NCBI GenBank assembly: GCA_050049355.1
Contig: JASFWK010000066.1
Coordinates: forward strand, 1 to 10,554
Direction: 5' to 3'
Length of the DNA stretch: 10,554 bases
From: JASFWK01 sp050049355
Lineage (GTDB): Bacteria > Chloroflexota > Anaerolineae > B4-G1 > DUEL01
Below the pieces are notes generated by a model. It was given only the letters and a program-made list of their open reading frames with translations, ran no database searches and had not been told where the DNA came from. This document shows, piece by piece, positions 1 to 7,235 of the stretch. Position 1 is the stretch's first letter, and each line of letters starts with the position of its first letter. Made by a program: the position numbers and the translations under genes.

Positions 1-1248
1 TGTGAGTAAGATGACGACGTGAAAGGCAGCTGGGAACTTGAGCGAGAGAGCATCGAAGAGGCCGTGGGTAGCGAAGGCGGACAGTCCGGCCATAGCTCCC
101 AGGCGTATCCACCGCTGAGTCCTGCTTGACTCCGAACGCCAGAGACGTAGGGCGGCGGAGACGAGCGACCAGAGGAGCCAGCCACTCGCCAGCGCTCCCC
201 CGATCCCAAGCGTCGCCAGCGTGTGCAGGTAGATGTTGTGAGCTTGTGAGAAGACCTTGGTGAATCGAGCGGCATCGCGATACCGGAGGTACTCCAGTCC
301 AAAGGATCCCGGTCCGATACCCAAGAGGGGACGGTGGGCCGTCATCTTCAAGGCAGCACTCCAGAGGTGGACACGCACGCGGGCCGTAGAGATACGCCAC
401 ATGGCAAGAGCTGCCACGAGGCCGGTCAAGGCAGCCCCCAGCAGCGACAGCGCCGCGGCGACGCGCCACCGGGTGGGCCGCAGTCGGGGCCAGCGTTTCC
501 CCAAACGGGTCCAACCCCCGACTGCAAGGGCGATGAGCCCCCCCAACGCTCCCAGCAATCCACCCCGCGACTGCGAGACCCCGATCAGCCCCAGCATCAG
601 CAGAGCCAGGAGCCACAGGCCCAGTCGCTCGATCCTGCGGGAAGATGCGGCGCCCCGGGCTACCACCAGCGGGATGAGGGGCGCCAGATAGGCGGATAGA
701 TGGTTGGGACTGCCAAGTGATTCCATTCCGATACGGGGAACTTGGGTCGGCCAGAGACCCAGTCCGAGGGAAGGCCAACTGGGACCATCCGGCAATCCGA
801 GATACCAGGAAATGAACTCCGTGCTTGCCACAAGGCAGGTGATTCCGACCACGGCGAACGCGCACTTGAGCAAGAGGTCAGCAAACCAGGGAGCCTGTAT
901 CTTCTCGTAGAGGAGCCAGAAGGCGAAGGCATAGGCGAAGATGAGCGGCGCGTTTTCCAGACTCAGGCGCGGATGGGAGGAGAAGAGCGTCGACAGGGTG
1001 ACCACACCCAGTGCCGCGAGGAGTGGGCGATCGATCGGCGTGGTGGGCCACGGCTCCTTTCGAACGAACTTACTCGCAAGCCATCCTCCGCCCACGATCC
1101 CAAGAATCACTTGTGAGAGAAGCCTTGGTGCATAGAAGTAGACACCGGCAAAGCCGCCGCCGATGAGGGTGAGATAGGCGAGGCTCACGATGAGTCCGGC
1201 TTCCATCAGCAGATACATGGCCAGGCCCGGACGGCGTGTTCGAGTCAT
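1..1248 (-). CDS. O-antigen ligase / polymerase-family membrane protein (Wzy_C-type), 3' end cut by window edge
   Basis: An ATG at 1248 opens a frame with no stop down to base 1, giving 416 codons; the C-terminus lies outside the window. The protein is strongly hydrophobic with many membrane segments from about residue 13 onward. Two hallmarks of the WaaL/Wzy_C family are visible. One is a Ser-Arg-Gly at residues 227-229 in a glycine-rich segment. The other is PLLGIGPGSF at 307-316 followed by AHNIYLHTLATLGIGG from 336, with the key His at 337. In this family the Arg and His lie in periplasmic loops and act in transfer of a polyprenyl-diphosphate-linked glycan to an acceptor, or in its polymerisation. 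The start overlaps the stop of the upstream mannosyltransferase-like gene as ATGA, which suggests translational coupling; no strong ribosome binding site is seen. The sequence alone does not separate ligase, Wzy polymerase and protein-glycan ligase. Family assignment is firm, exact role is not. Confidence 0.88.
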   Translation of the reverse strand, partial: MTRTRRPGLAMYLLMEAGLIVSLAYLTLIGGGFAGVYFYAPRLLSQVILGIVGGGWLASKFVRKEPWPTTPIDRPLLAALGVVTLSTLFSSHPRLSLENAPLIFAYAFAFWLLYEKIQAPWFADLLLKCAFAVVGITCLVASTEFISWYLGLPDGPSWPSLGLGLWPTQVPRIGMESLGSPNHLSAYLAPLIPLVVARGAASSRRIERLGLWLLALLMLGLIGVSQSRGGLLGALGGLIALAVGGWTRLGKRWPRLRPTRWRVAAALSLLGAALTGLVAALAMWRISTARVRVHLWSAALKMTAHRPLLGIGPGSFGLEYLRYRDAARFTKVFSQAHNIYLHTLATLGIGGALASGWLLWSLVSAALRLWRSESSRTQRWIRLGAMAGLSAFATHGLFDALSLKFPAAFHVVILLT

Positions 1249-2447
1249 GCCACCCATCCCCAGAGGAAGAACTGACCGCTCAGGTAGAGAAGGAGAGGAG
1301 TCGAAAGATAGAGGATCAGTCGGTTGACCCATCGGCGACGACCCAACCTTCCCAGCAGCATGAACATGGGGAAGAAGACCAGCGTGTACCGCGACAGCGC
1401 ATTGAGTGGACGTCCTGCGCTGGACGCTGTGAGCGTGAAAAGAAGCAAAGGCACGACGTAGAGGCTATAGGTCAGCGACAGCCGGCGAAGCGCAATGGCT
1501 GCGGTGGCGAGCAGCAGGCCAGCGCACACGAGGTTGAGGACTAGCACCAGGGTGGCTTGTCCAGTGAGGATGTGCTGGACGCTGGTGATCAGGTCGCTCC
1601 AGACCCAGTCTGCGCTCTGCAGCCAGTGGTCGGCGTACACGCGTGCCAGAGGCGAGAGTCCTGCCCAGCGACGCCAGCCAAGAAAACCTGCCATTCCCAG
1701 GGGGGGCAGCACGAGGGATGCTGCCGACCAATCGAGCCGCTGCAGGTTGAAGTCTCTGCGCCGCAGGTACTCGTAGGCCAGCGGCAGAGCCAGAATCCAT
1801 CCCGGCAACCTTGTCAGCGACGCGAGCAACCCCAAAGTGCCTGCCACCCACGGCCGCTCACGTCTGGCGGCGAGGATGGCGCTGACGGCTAGCAGCAAGA
1901 AGAGTGGTTCCGTGTAGGCTGCCAACAGGAAGAACCCCGTGGGAAAGACGGCAGTGTAGAGCAGGGCCCGGCGGGTTGCCCTGCGTCCGATTTCCTCCTT
2001 GGCCAGCATGAAGAGAACGATGAAGTAGCCTAGCGCGCTCAAGTTGGAGACACTGAGTGCTGCCAGGAGGTGTCGTCCGCCCAGCAGGCTGCCCAACCCC
2101 CGAATCAGCAGCGGGTAGAGCGGCGCGAAAACGGTGTGGGCGGTGTTGGGCTCGTAGCCGTAGAGCGCCAGGCGCAGATAGTGGAGCGTGTCGAAACGCT
2201 GCCATGGACCGAGGAGCCAGCCTGCCACTCCTTCGTCCACCGGTTCAATACCGTAGTAGGGACGCGCCAGTTCGTCAGGGTTTGTCATTCCCGGCACCGT
2301 CGCTAACACGAGGACTGCCCAAGAACTCAACGCCAGGCGCAGTATCAGGAAGAGGATAAGGCTGTAGCGAAGTGGCTCCCATTCCCACGCCTTCCTCCAG
2401 ATTCGCTGACGGTCGGTCTCTCCGCTGTGCCCACTGCCGGCCCGCAT
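1245..2447 (-). CDS. PIG-V-like mannosyltransferase homologue (GT-C membrane glycosyltransferase), copy 2 of a tandem pair
   Basis: This 400-residue multi-span membrane protein resembles the bacterial relatives of GPI mannosyltransferase PIG-V (Mannosyl_trans2 family). Visible hallmarks are a short charged N-terminus, a first membrane span at about 28-50, and a large extracytoplasmic loop containing WQRFD at 82-86. The Asp at 86 is the probable catalytic position. HYLRLALYGYEP and the APLYPLLIR motif (108-116) follow. It ends in a hydrophobic tail LWGWVA. Such enzymes are expected to move a sugar from a polyprenyl-phosphate donor outside the membrane; donor and acceptor are unknown here. The reading frame stays open upstream to 2975, but that extension lies over the neighbouring gene in another frame and does not look like protein. 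The ATG at 2447 has a strong ribosome binding site and sits 17 bp after the preceding stop. It is clearly paralogous to the gene just upstream. Its TGA overlaps the start of the ligase-like gene. Confidence 0.85.
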   Translation of the reverse strand: MRAGSGHSGETDRQRIWRKAWEWEPLRYSLILFLILRLALSSWAVLVLATVPGMTNPDELARPYYGIEPVDEGVAGWLLGPWQRFDTLHYLRLALYGYEPNTAHTVFAPLYPLLIRGLGSLLGGRHLLAALSVSNLSALGYFIVLFMLAKEEIGRRATRRALLYTAVFPTGFFLLAAYTEPLFLLLAVSAILAARRERPWVAGTLGLLASLTRLPGWILALPLAYEYLRRRDFNLQRLDWSAASLVLPPLGMAGFLGWRRWAGLSPLARVYADHWLQSADWVWSDLITSVQHILTGQATLVLVLNLVCAGLLLATAAIALRRLSLTYSLYVVPLLLFTLTASSAGRPLNALSRYTLVFFPMFMLLGRLGRRRWVNRLILYLSTPLLLYLSGQFFLWGWVA

Positions 2448-2456
2448 TTCGCCGAT

Positions 2457-2464
2457 CCCCTCCC
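2457..2464 (-). promoter_or_regulatory. Ribosome binding site deciding the start at 2447
   Basis: On the minus strand GGGAGGGG lies 9 nt before the ATG at 2447, directly after the TGA of the upstream paralogue. It supports the short (400-residue) form over the 576-residue open frame that starts at 2975. Confidence 0.7.
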
Positions 2465-3709
2465 TCAGCCCACCCAGCCCCACAGGACGAACAGACCGCT
2501 CAGGCAGAAGAGCAGTACTAACAGGATGATGGAAAGCGCCTTGGCGAACTTGGGATTGCTCTCCTCCAGCCTGCCCAGGAGGAAGAAGCCGGGAAAGAGC
2601 TCGACGGAGTGCCGACCCACGCTGACCATTGGGTTGGGCATGCGCATATGTGAGGTGTTGAAGACCACTGCGAGGGTCATGTACACGGCGTAGCTCAGGC
2701 GCAGCCGTCGCCACGCTGCCACGGTCAGTGCGATGGCGAACCCAGCCGCCGCGAAGTCCAGATAATCCACCGGCTGGGCCATGCCGGCTATCATGTTGCG
2801 AATGTTGGTCGCTATTCCCACCCAGGGTGGAGCTGAGACGTGGTGCCAGTAGGTGGCGTACGTGACGTGGATTGGCTCGATGCCGGCCCACATCCGTCCC
2901 AATAGGAACCCAACAGAGGCGAGAGGAGGGATGAGAACCCACAGAAGGTCCACACGTGGAGGCCACAGTTTCCACCGGCGCTGCTGCAGGATCTCAATGA
3001 GCAGCGGGAGGGCCAGTATGCCGCCTTGCAGGCGCGTCAGAGCAGCCAGGCCCCCGCAGAGTCCGGCGGCCCAGGTTCGCCCGCGGCGGGCTGACCAGAA
3101 GGCCAGCGTGGCAAACAGCAGAAAGACAGGTTCGGTGTATCCGGCCAGCAGGACGAAGGACCAGGGGAAGATCGCTGCGTAGACCTGAGCACGGCGGGCT
3201 GCTTTGCGTCCGACCGCCTGCTCAGCCAGCATGAAGAAGACGGTGAGGTAACCCAGTGCGCACAGGTTGGAGATCAGAAGCGCTGCCAGGAGATACCGCT
3301 CGCCGAGCAGCCTTCCCACAACGCGAATGAGGAAGGGATAGAGCGGCGGGAAGACGGTCTGGGAGGTGCCAGGCTCATAACCGTGGACTGCCAGATGGAG
3401 GTAGCGCATGGTGTCGAATCGCTGCCAGGGCCCCAATAGCCAGCGTGCGAGTCCAGTATCCACTGGTTCAGAGCCGAAGTAGGGACGGATCAACTCGTTG
3501 GGACCAGTCTCCGCTGGTACCATAGCGACCACCAGCGCTGCCCACAGACTCAAACCGACTCGCAGCACCAGATAGAGGCCCAGGCTGCGGCGGAGAGGCT
3601 GCCACTCCCATATCCTGGCCAGCGTGCGCTTCGCGACGGCGATGGCGCTCAGACGCTGTCTGCCCAACGCGCCTGGGCTAGATTCCGTTTCTCCGCTCTG
3701 ACGATTCAC
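2465..3709 (-). CDS. PIG-V-like mannosyltransferase homologue (GT-C membrane glycosyltransferase), copy 1 of a tandem pair
   Basis: This 414-residue integral membrane protein is of the same family as its downstream neighbour. Shared features are an N-terminal segment with SGET, an EWQPLRRSL lead-in to the first span, and an EPVD-rich extracytoplasmic loop. That loop carries GPWQRFD, with its Asp at residue 99, then GYEP and PPLYPFLIR at 121-129. Both proteins end in a very similar hydrophobic tail (LWGWVG here). The probable role is transfer of a sugar, perhaps mannose, from a polyprenyl-phosphate donor at the outer face of the membrane; this is inferred from the family. The frame could begin at a GTG at 3763, but that overlaps the upstream gene by 50 bp and has a GGAG placed too close. 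The GTG at 3709 lies 4 bp after the upstream TAG with a well-spaced GAGGAA, and its N-terminus aligns with that of the paralogue, so I chose it. Confidence 0.83.
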   Translation of the reverse strand: MNRQSGETESSPGALGRQRLSAIAVAKRTLARIWEWQPLRRSLGLYLVLRVGLSLWAALVVAMVPAETGPNELIRPYFGSEPVDTGLARWLLGPWQRFDTMRYLHLAVHGYEPGTSQTVFPPLYPFLIRVVGRLLGERYLLAALLISNLCALGYLTVFFMLAEQAVGRKAARRAQVYAAIFPWSFVLLAGYTEPVFLLFATLAFWSARRGRTWAAGLCGGLAALTRLQGGILALPLLIEILQQRRWKLWPPRVDLLWVLIPPLASVGFLLGRMWAGIEPIHVTYATYWHHVSAPPWVGIATNIRNMIAGMAQPVDYLDFAAAGFAIALTVAAWRRLRLSYAVYMTLAVVFNTSHMRMPNPMVSVGRHSVELFPGFFLLGRLEESNPKFAKALSIILLVLLFCLSGLFVLWGWVG

Positions 3710-3713
3710 CGTT

Positions 3714-5273
3714 CTATTCCTCGAGAGACGGGTTACGGTAGATCTCGAACTCCCCGAACTCACTCTCCAGCACCCACTCTTCCTCTACCTCCTCTACCAT
3801 ATCCGCAACCTGGGGCATCGTCTGCGAGCCCCAATTTCGCCACAAAGGGTCTGTGATGACGTACGCAGCGTTCCCAAGACGGGGATCGCACCGGAAGCGA
3901 GAACTAGGGATGTTGGCGGGAAGATGGTAGCTGGGGTGTCCAGTAGCCGCGACGGCCATCTGAAAATCGGCGGCACAGGCGGTGAGAAGCCAGGCAATGG
4001 TGGGGGAGGCGAGCACGACGTCGTCGGCGGACGTATGCGCGTTGACATAGGAGGTGGCCTGGACGCCAGCCTCGGGCGAGGCGAAGATGCCTGATAGGCC
4101 AAGGCGAACGGAGGGAAAGGAGTCCAATGAGGTTGCCCGCTGAAGGTCGGCCACGAAGGGCGAAATGGCAAAGAGGAAGACGAAGATCGAGTTGACGAGG
4201 AGAACTGCTGGACGGCGCCAGCGTGGCCAGGGGAAGCGGGCGGCCAGCCACGAGCCGAAGTCATCCTCGAACTGGCTGATGACATAGGGCCACCCTCGCA
4301 GTGCGAGGGTGGAGACGCCCGCAGAGATAAGTGGATGGTAGGGAATCAGGAAGTAGTACCTCAGTCCTCCTATGTTCACCGTCCGCGTCAGGAGCACCAG
4401 CGAGCTAAAGTAGAATCCTCCTATCAGTCCTCGGCTCCGACGGGTGGGGAGCAGGAGTAGACCCATTGAGCCCAGCGCGAACCAGAGATCCCAGGCCAAG
4501 CCGTCGCGGTAGTGAGAGACTATGCGGGCCAACTGGAGCGTGAGGGAGCCCCCTGTGCGGGAGAGGGTGAAGGCCCAATCGAACAGGAAGGCATTACCCG
4601 CGCTTGCCCACATCCACAGGCCCCAGGCCAATGTGGGAAGTGCCAAGAGGGGGAGGGTCAACAAGAGGTGGCGAGGGCGGCGGAGGAGAAGCACGAGAAC
4701 CAGGAAGATTGGCAGCGCTATGCCGGCCAGATCGGTGACCGGCGCCAAGCCGGCGCAAAGGGCGGCCAGGAGCAGCCACGCTCGTCGCTCCTGATCCAGA
4801 TACCGGTGCACAGCGTACAGGGCCACCAGGTAGAGAGGAGTGAGCAAGCTGTAGGTGAACGCGAGACGGGTATACACGACGGCGCCAGGGTAGAAGGCGT
4901 ATAGAATGGTGGCCAGAAGGGCGATGCGGCGACCGGCGATAGCGCTCACTACCGGGTAGAGCAGAATCAGGGCCAGGAAACCAAGCATGGCGGAGAGTAG
5001 GCGAGCCCACAGGATGTCCACCCCAGCCAGACGGAACAGTGCGGCCAGGAGGAGGTAGAAGAGGTGGGGATGACCGTTGATGAACGACGACTGGCCAATG
5101 GCCATGTAGCCCAGTTCCCCACGAGCCAGAGCAGCCGAGATGGCAATGTTGGTGCCTTCGTCCGAATACCAGGGAGGAGCAGTGCGAAGGTCAGGGAAGC
5201 GCAGGAAGGCCCCCAGCCCTATCGCCGTCAGAAGCGGGAGCCAGTGTATGTTCCTCCTCAACCACGTCGGCAT
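3714..5273 (-). CDS. GT39/PMT-like membrane glycosyltransferase (ArnT/PMT_2-type)
   Basis: This 519-residue polytopic protein has the layout of the dolichyl-phosphate-mannose-protein mannosyltransferase/ArnT superfamily. The first span is near residues 11-25. The first outer loop contains PPWYSDEG at 34-40, with the Asp38-Glu39 pair expected at the catalytic site, and then GHPHLFYLLLAALFRLAG (67-84), matching the family's 'HPPL-Y-LL' segment. About ten further hydrophobic segments follow. From about residue 395 there is a C-terminal soluble part, probably extracytoplasmic, ending in an acidic EEVEEEW stretch. The enzyme is expected to use a polyprenyl-phosphate sugar to glycosylate a lipid, glycan or protein outside the membrane; the substrate cannot be read from sequence. 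ATG 5273 has GGGAGG about 5 nt upstream. It appears to be the first gene of a compact four-gene run. A perfect 23-bp palindrome lies within its coding sequence (4290-4312). Confidence 0.87.
   Translation of the reverse strand: MPTWLRRNIHWLPLLTAIGLGAFLRFPDLRTAPPWYSDEGTNIAISAALARGELGYMAIGQSSFINGHPHLFYLLLAALFRLAGVDILWARLLSAMLGFLALILLYPVVSAIAGRRIALLATILYAFYPGAVVYTRLAFTYSLLTPLYLVALYAVHRYLDQERRAWLLLAALCAGLAPVTDLAGIALPIFLVLVLLLRRPRHLLLTLPLLALPTLAWGLWMWASAGNAFLFDWAFTLSRTGGSLTLQLARIVSHYRDGLAWDLWFALGSMGLLLLPTRRSRGLIGGFYFSSLVLLTRTVNIGGLRYYFLIPYHPLISAGVSTLALRGWPYVISQFEDDFGSWLAARFPWPRWRRPAVLLVNSIFVFLFAISPFVADLQRATSLDSFPSVRLGLSGIFASPEAGVQATSYVNAHTSADDVVLASPTIAWLLTACAADFQMAVAATGHPSYHLPANIPSSRFRCDPRLGNAAYVITDPLWRNWGSQTMPQVADMVEEVEEEWVLESEFGEFEIYRNPSLEE
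3717..3722 (-). promoter_or_regulatory. Ribosome binding site deciding the GTG start at 3709
   Basis: GAGGAA on the minus strand lies 7 nt before the GTG at 3709 and just inside the 3' end of the preceding glycosyltransferase gene, whose TAG falls in the spacer. This favours a coupled GTG start over the upstream GTG at 3763. Confidence 0.6.
4290..4312. repeat. Perfect 23-bp palindrome (11-bp arms, 1-nt centre) inside the GT39-like gene
   Basis: The left arm CCACCCTCGCA at 4290-4300 is the exact reverse complement of 4302-4312, with a single base at 4301 between them. In the transcript it could fold as a 9-bp GC-rich stem with a 5-nt loop. No T-run follows on either side, so it does not look like an intrinsic terminator. 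It encodes part of a short connecting stretch (STLALRGW) between hydrophobic segments. Confidence 0.85.
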
Positions 5274-5729
5274 ACGAACCTCCCACTCATGGTCATCGGT
5301 TCTTCGGCTGCTTCCATGTCCCGAACCGCACCGTGCCTCAGCTAGCCGACCAAGGCAGGTTGACCTTGACGAACGGTGCGATCTGCCAGAGAACGCCAGC
5401 CTTCGATCAGCTCACGACGGCTCTTCCAGTGACAAATGGGCCTCTCCACTTCCCACGCGGCCCAGAGTGAGATTGCAGTCCCAGGCTTCGGCCGATCTCT
5501 CAGCCTCGCCATAGGGCAGTGGGCGGAGGTATGGGTCTGTGGGGCCACTTCCTGCAAAGAGCAGATCACGGAGGATCGCAGGCGGAAGATGGCGTGGCTG
5601 GACAAGGGCAGTAGACTGAGAATTCTGATGTAGACCAGGGTTTTCACACATAGCCACGTGGCCGGGTGAACTAGATGTGCCCAGTCCTTCTTGAGCCAGT
5701 GTTCCATTGTGCGGTGGAGGAAGGCTGCC
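5274..5729. other. 456-bp intergenic gap, no convincing gene
   Basis: This is the only sizeable gap between genes in the window; all other junctions are 38 bp or less. Two minus-strand frames stay open through parts of it (5342-5752 and 5412-5657). Neither has a recognisable family, a good ribosome binding site or a clear coding character, and the longer one runs into the preceding gene in another frame. I see no tRNA, no terminator with a T-run and no clear -35/-10 pair. Its position ahead of a compact four-gene run makes it the best place for a promoter or leader of that run, but this is inference. It could also hold the decayed remains of a gene. Confidence 0.5.
5327..5380 (-). promoter_or_regulatory. 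Nested inverted repeats upstream of the GT39-like gene (possible leader structure or operator)
   Basis: A 7-bp pair (CGCACCG, 5327-5333 and its complement at 5374-5380) encloses a second pair, CAAGG/CCTTG, at 5351-5355 and 5364-5368 around an 8-nt loop. The set ends about 54 bp before the ATG at 5273. A further imperfect pair (CGGTTC with GAACCG) lies between it and the start. Arms this short can arise by chance, so function is only a possibility. Confidence 0.2.
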
Positions 5730-7217
5730 TTATGGCACCGTCTCTCGCACATAGATCGCTGCCCCTTCGTCCCGGTATGCTTGCTCCCATCCGCCTCTGC
5801 ACTCCAACTGCGATGCCAGAACGCTTCCGGGCGGCGTAAGGATCAGATTCACATTGTAGGATGCCAATGTCTGCTCGAATCCTGGTCGAGCCCACTCCAC
5901 ATCCAGATGCGTCTGCAGGAGCTCGTCCCCGTAAAGATCGGTCCGCCCATCTACGAAGACCCGATACTCCGGCCACAGCTTCCAGATCAGATACCCCCCC
6001 CATCCATAGGGATTGAACATCTCTCCCGCAGGGTGGTTCTCCTGGATCCAGGTCACGGCATTCGCCGGGAACTTCTCCTGCTCCACTTCCTCATTGAGGG
6101 TTGGGCTGAGTGGGATCCTGATCTTCACCAGGGCCAGTGCGATCACCAGCATCAGCAGAGCCAAGTTGATCGCTCCCCGCATCGCGCTGGAGCGGCGGAA
6201 GGACCGGAGGCGTGCCGCCCACCCGGAGCGGGTCAACAGGGAGGCGGCATGCCGGCTCAGTGCCGGCGCTGCTACCAGGGCGAAGGGACCGATGTTTCGT
6301 GCGGCCACGAGCGCGGCGTAGGCAAAGAGGCCCACCAGCGCCAGGTCGGTTCCGTCCGCCCGTCGCTTGGAGAGGCCTATCGCCGCCATCGTCGTCAACA
6401 GCAGCCAGATGAAGGGTTGGGTGTAGAGCGGATGGAAGTCCGGTGAGCGCCACTCCTGGATGTAATCGCGCAGTGCACCGATACGCACGGTATCCAGGTA
6501 GTAGGTCCACATGCGGCTGGTGTTGGGATTGATGATCAACAGGAGTGCCGAGAGGAGTGCTGTACCCCCCACCAGCCCGACTCCCCGCCAGCTTAGTACC
6601 GGATCGTCTGACGGGGCAACCCGAGCCAGCAGGTGATTGAGTAGCTCGCCGGCCACAAAGCCTGCCAGGACCATGAAGCCCAGGGCATAGCCTGCGTGCA
6701 GATTGACCCACAGCACAAAGAGGGGAGGCAGGAGCCAGAGTCGGTTCATCTGCCGCCATTTGAAGAGGTAAAGGATGTAGGATACGATGGCGGTCAGGAG
6801 GAACGAGAAGAGTTGAGGCCGAGGGCTCCATATCACTGCCGAGGTCGTTGCCGCCAGGACCACTATGAAGGCCCGTGAGAAGGGATCCCCTTCCATTTGG
6901 AGGTAGACCAGCGCGAAGGTGGCTGTCACCACCGTGCTCACCCATAGGCCAAGTCCAGCGTAGGAGAAGTGATCGAACAACCAGAAGAGGACGATCTGGC
7001 TGAGCCAACTGTGGTTGACCCAGCGGGAACCATAGCGCGTGTGGGAGAAGAGGTCGGTCTGGAGGCTGTGACCTCTCTCCAGTGTCACCCGTCCTGCCTG
7101 CAAATGCCACCAAGTGTCGCTGTCGGTCGGGGCGTGGACGGCCAGGGCGAAGATGGCGACGAAGAGAATGGCCGTCGCCAGGCGGCGAGTATCCAGCCAC
7201 TCCAACAGCTGCTTCAT
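5730..7217 (-). CDS. Uncharacterised GT-C-like multi-span membrane protein with DSDTWWH loop
   Basis: This 495-residue protein has a short cytoplasmic N-terminus, a first span at about 12-29, and then an outer loop with the acidic motif DSDTWWHLQAG (32-42). This is followed by WVNHSWLSQ (66-74) and SPRPQLFSFLL (131-141). About nine further hydrophobic segments reach to residue 367. A soluble C-terminal part of about 125 residues carries FNPYGWGGYLIWKLWP (401-416) and VFVDGRTDLYG (420-430). I recognise this combination from widespread uncharacterised bacterial membrane proteins. The acidic first loop resembles GT-C glycosyltransferases, but no activity is established to my knowledge. ATG 7217 has a strong GGAGGT 8 nt upstream and begins 18 bp after the dehydrogenase gene, so the two are probably co-transcribed. 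It lies upstream of the glycosyltransferase run, which fits a role in surface glycan assembly; that is inference. Confidence 0.75.
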   Translation of the reverse strand: MKQLLEWLDTRRLATAILFVAIFALAVHAPTDSDTWWHLQAGRVTLERGHSLQTDLFSHTRYGSRWVNHSWLSQIVLFWLFDHFSYAGLGLWVSTVVTATFALVYLQMEGDPFSRAFIVVLAATTSAVIWSPRPQLFSFLLTAIVSYILYLFKWRQMNRLWLLPPLFVLWVNLHAGYALGFMVLAGFVAGELLNHLLARVAPSDDPVLSWRGVGLVGGTALLSALLLIINPNTSRMWTYYLDTVRIGALRDYIQEWRSPDFHPLYTQPFIWLLLTTMAAIGLSKRRADGTDLALVGLFAYAALVAARNIGPFALVAAPALSRHAASLLTRSGWAARLRSFRRSSAMRGAINLALLMLVIALALVKIRIPLSPTLNEEVEQEKFPANAVTWIQENHPAGEMFNPYGWGGYLIWKLWPEYRVFVDGRTDLYGDELLQTHLDVEWARPGFEQTLASYNVNLILTPPGSVLASQLECRGGWEQAYRDEGAAIYVRETVP

Positions 7218-7235
7218 CGCTCTTACCTCCCCATA

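Noticed and set aside
257..1135. Several plus-strand open frames of 60-144 residues near the left edge
   Set aside because: All lie antisense to the ligase-like gene, which is open through the whole stretch and carries family motifs.
2448..2975. N-terminal extension of the 400-aa mannosyltransferase-like gene to a 576-residue form
   Set aside because: The added part lies over the upstream paralogue in another frame, is rich in Arg, His, Ser and Pro with no family character, and the ATG at 2447 has a strong ribosome binding site.
5691..6446. 251-residue plus-strand open frame
   Set aside because: Antisense to the well-supported membrane protein gene; its Cys/His/Gln/Arg-rich composition is not protein-like.
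6091..7200. 369-residue minus-strand open frame
   Set aside because: Alternative frame over the 495-aa membrane protein; Pro/Arg/Gly-rich composition typical of a GC-rich shadow frame.
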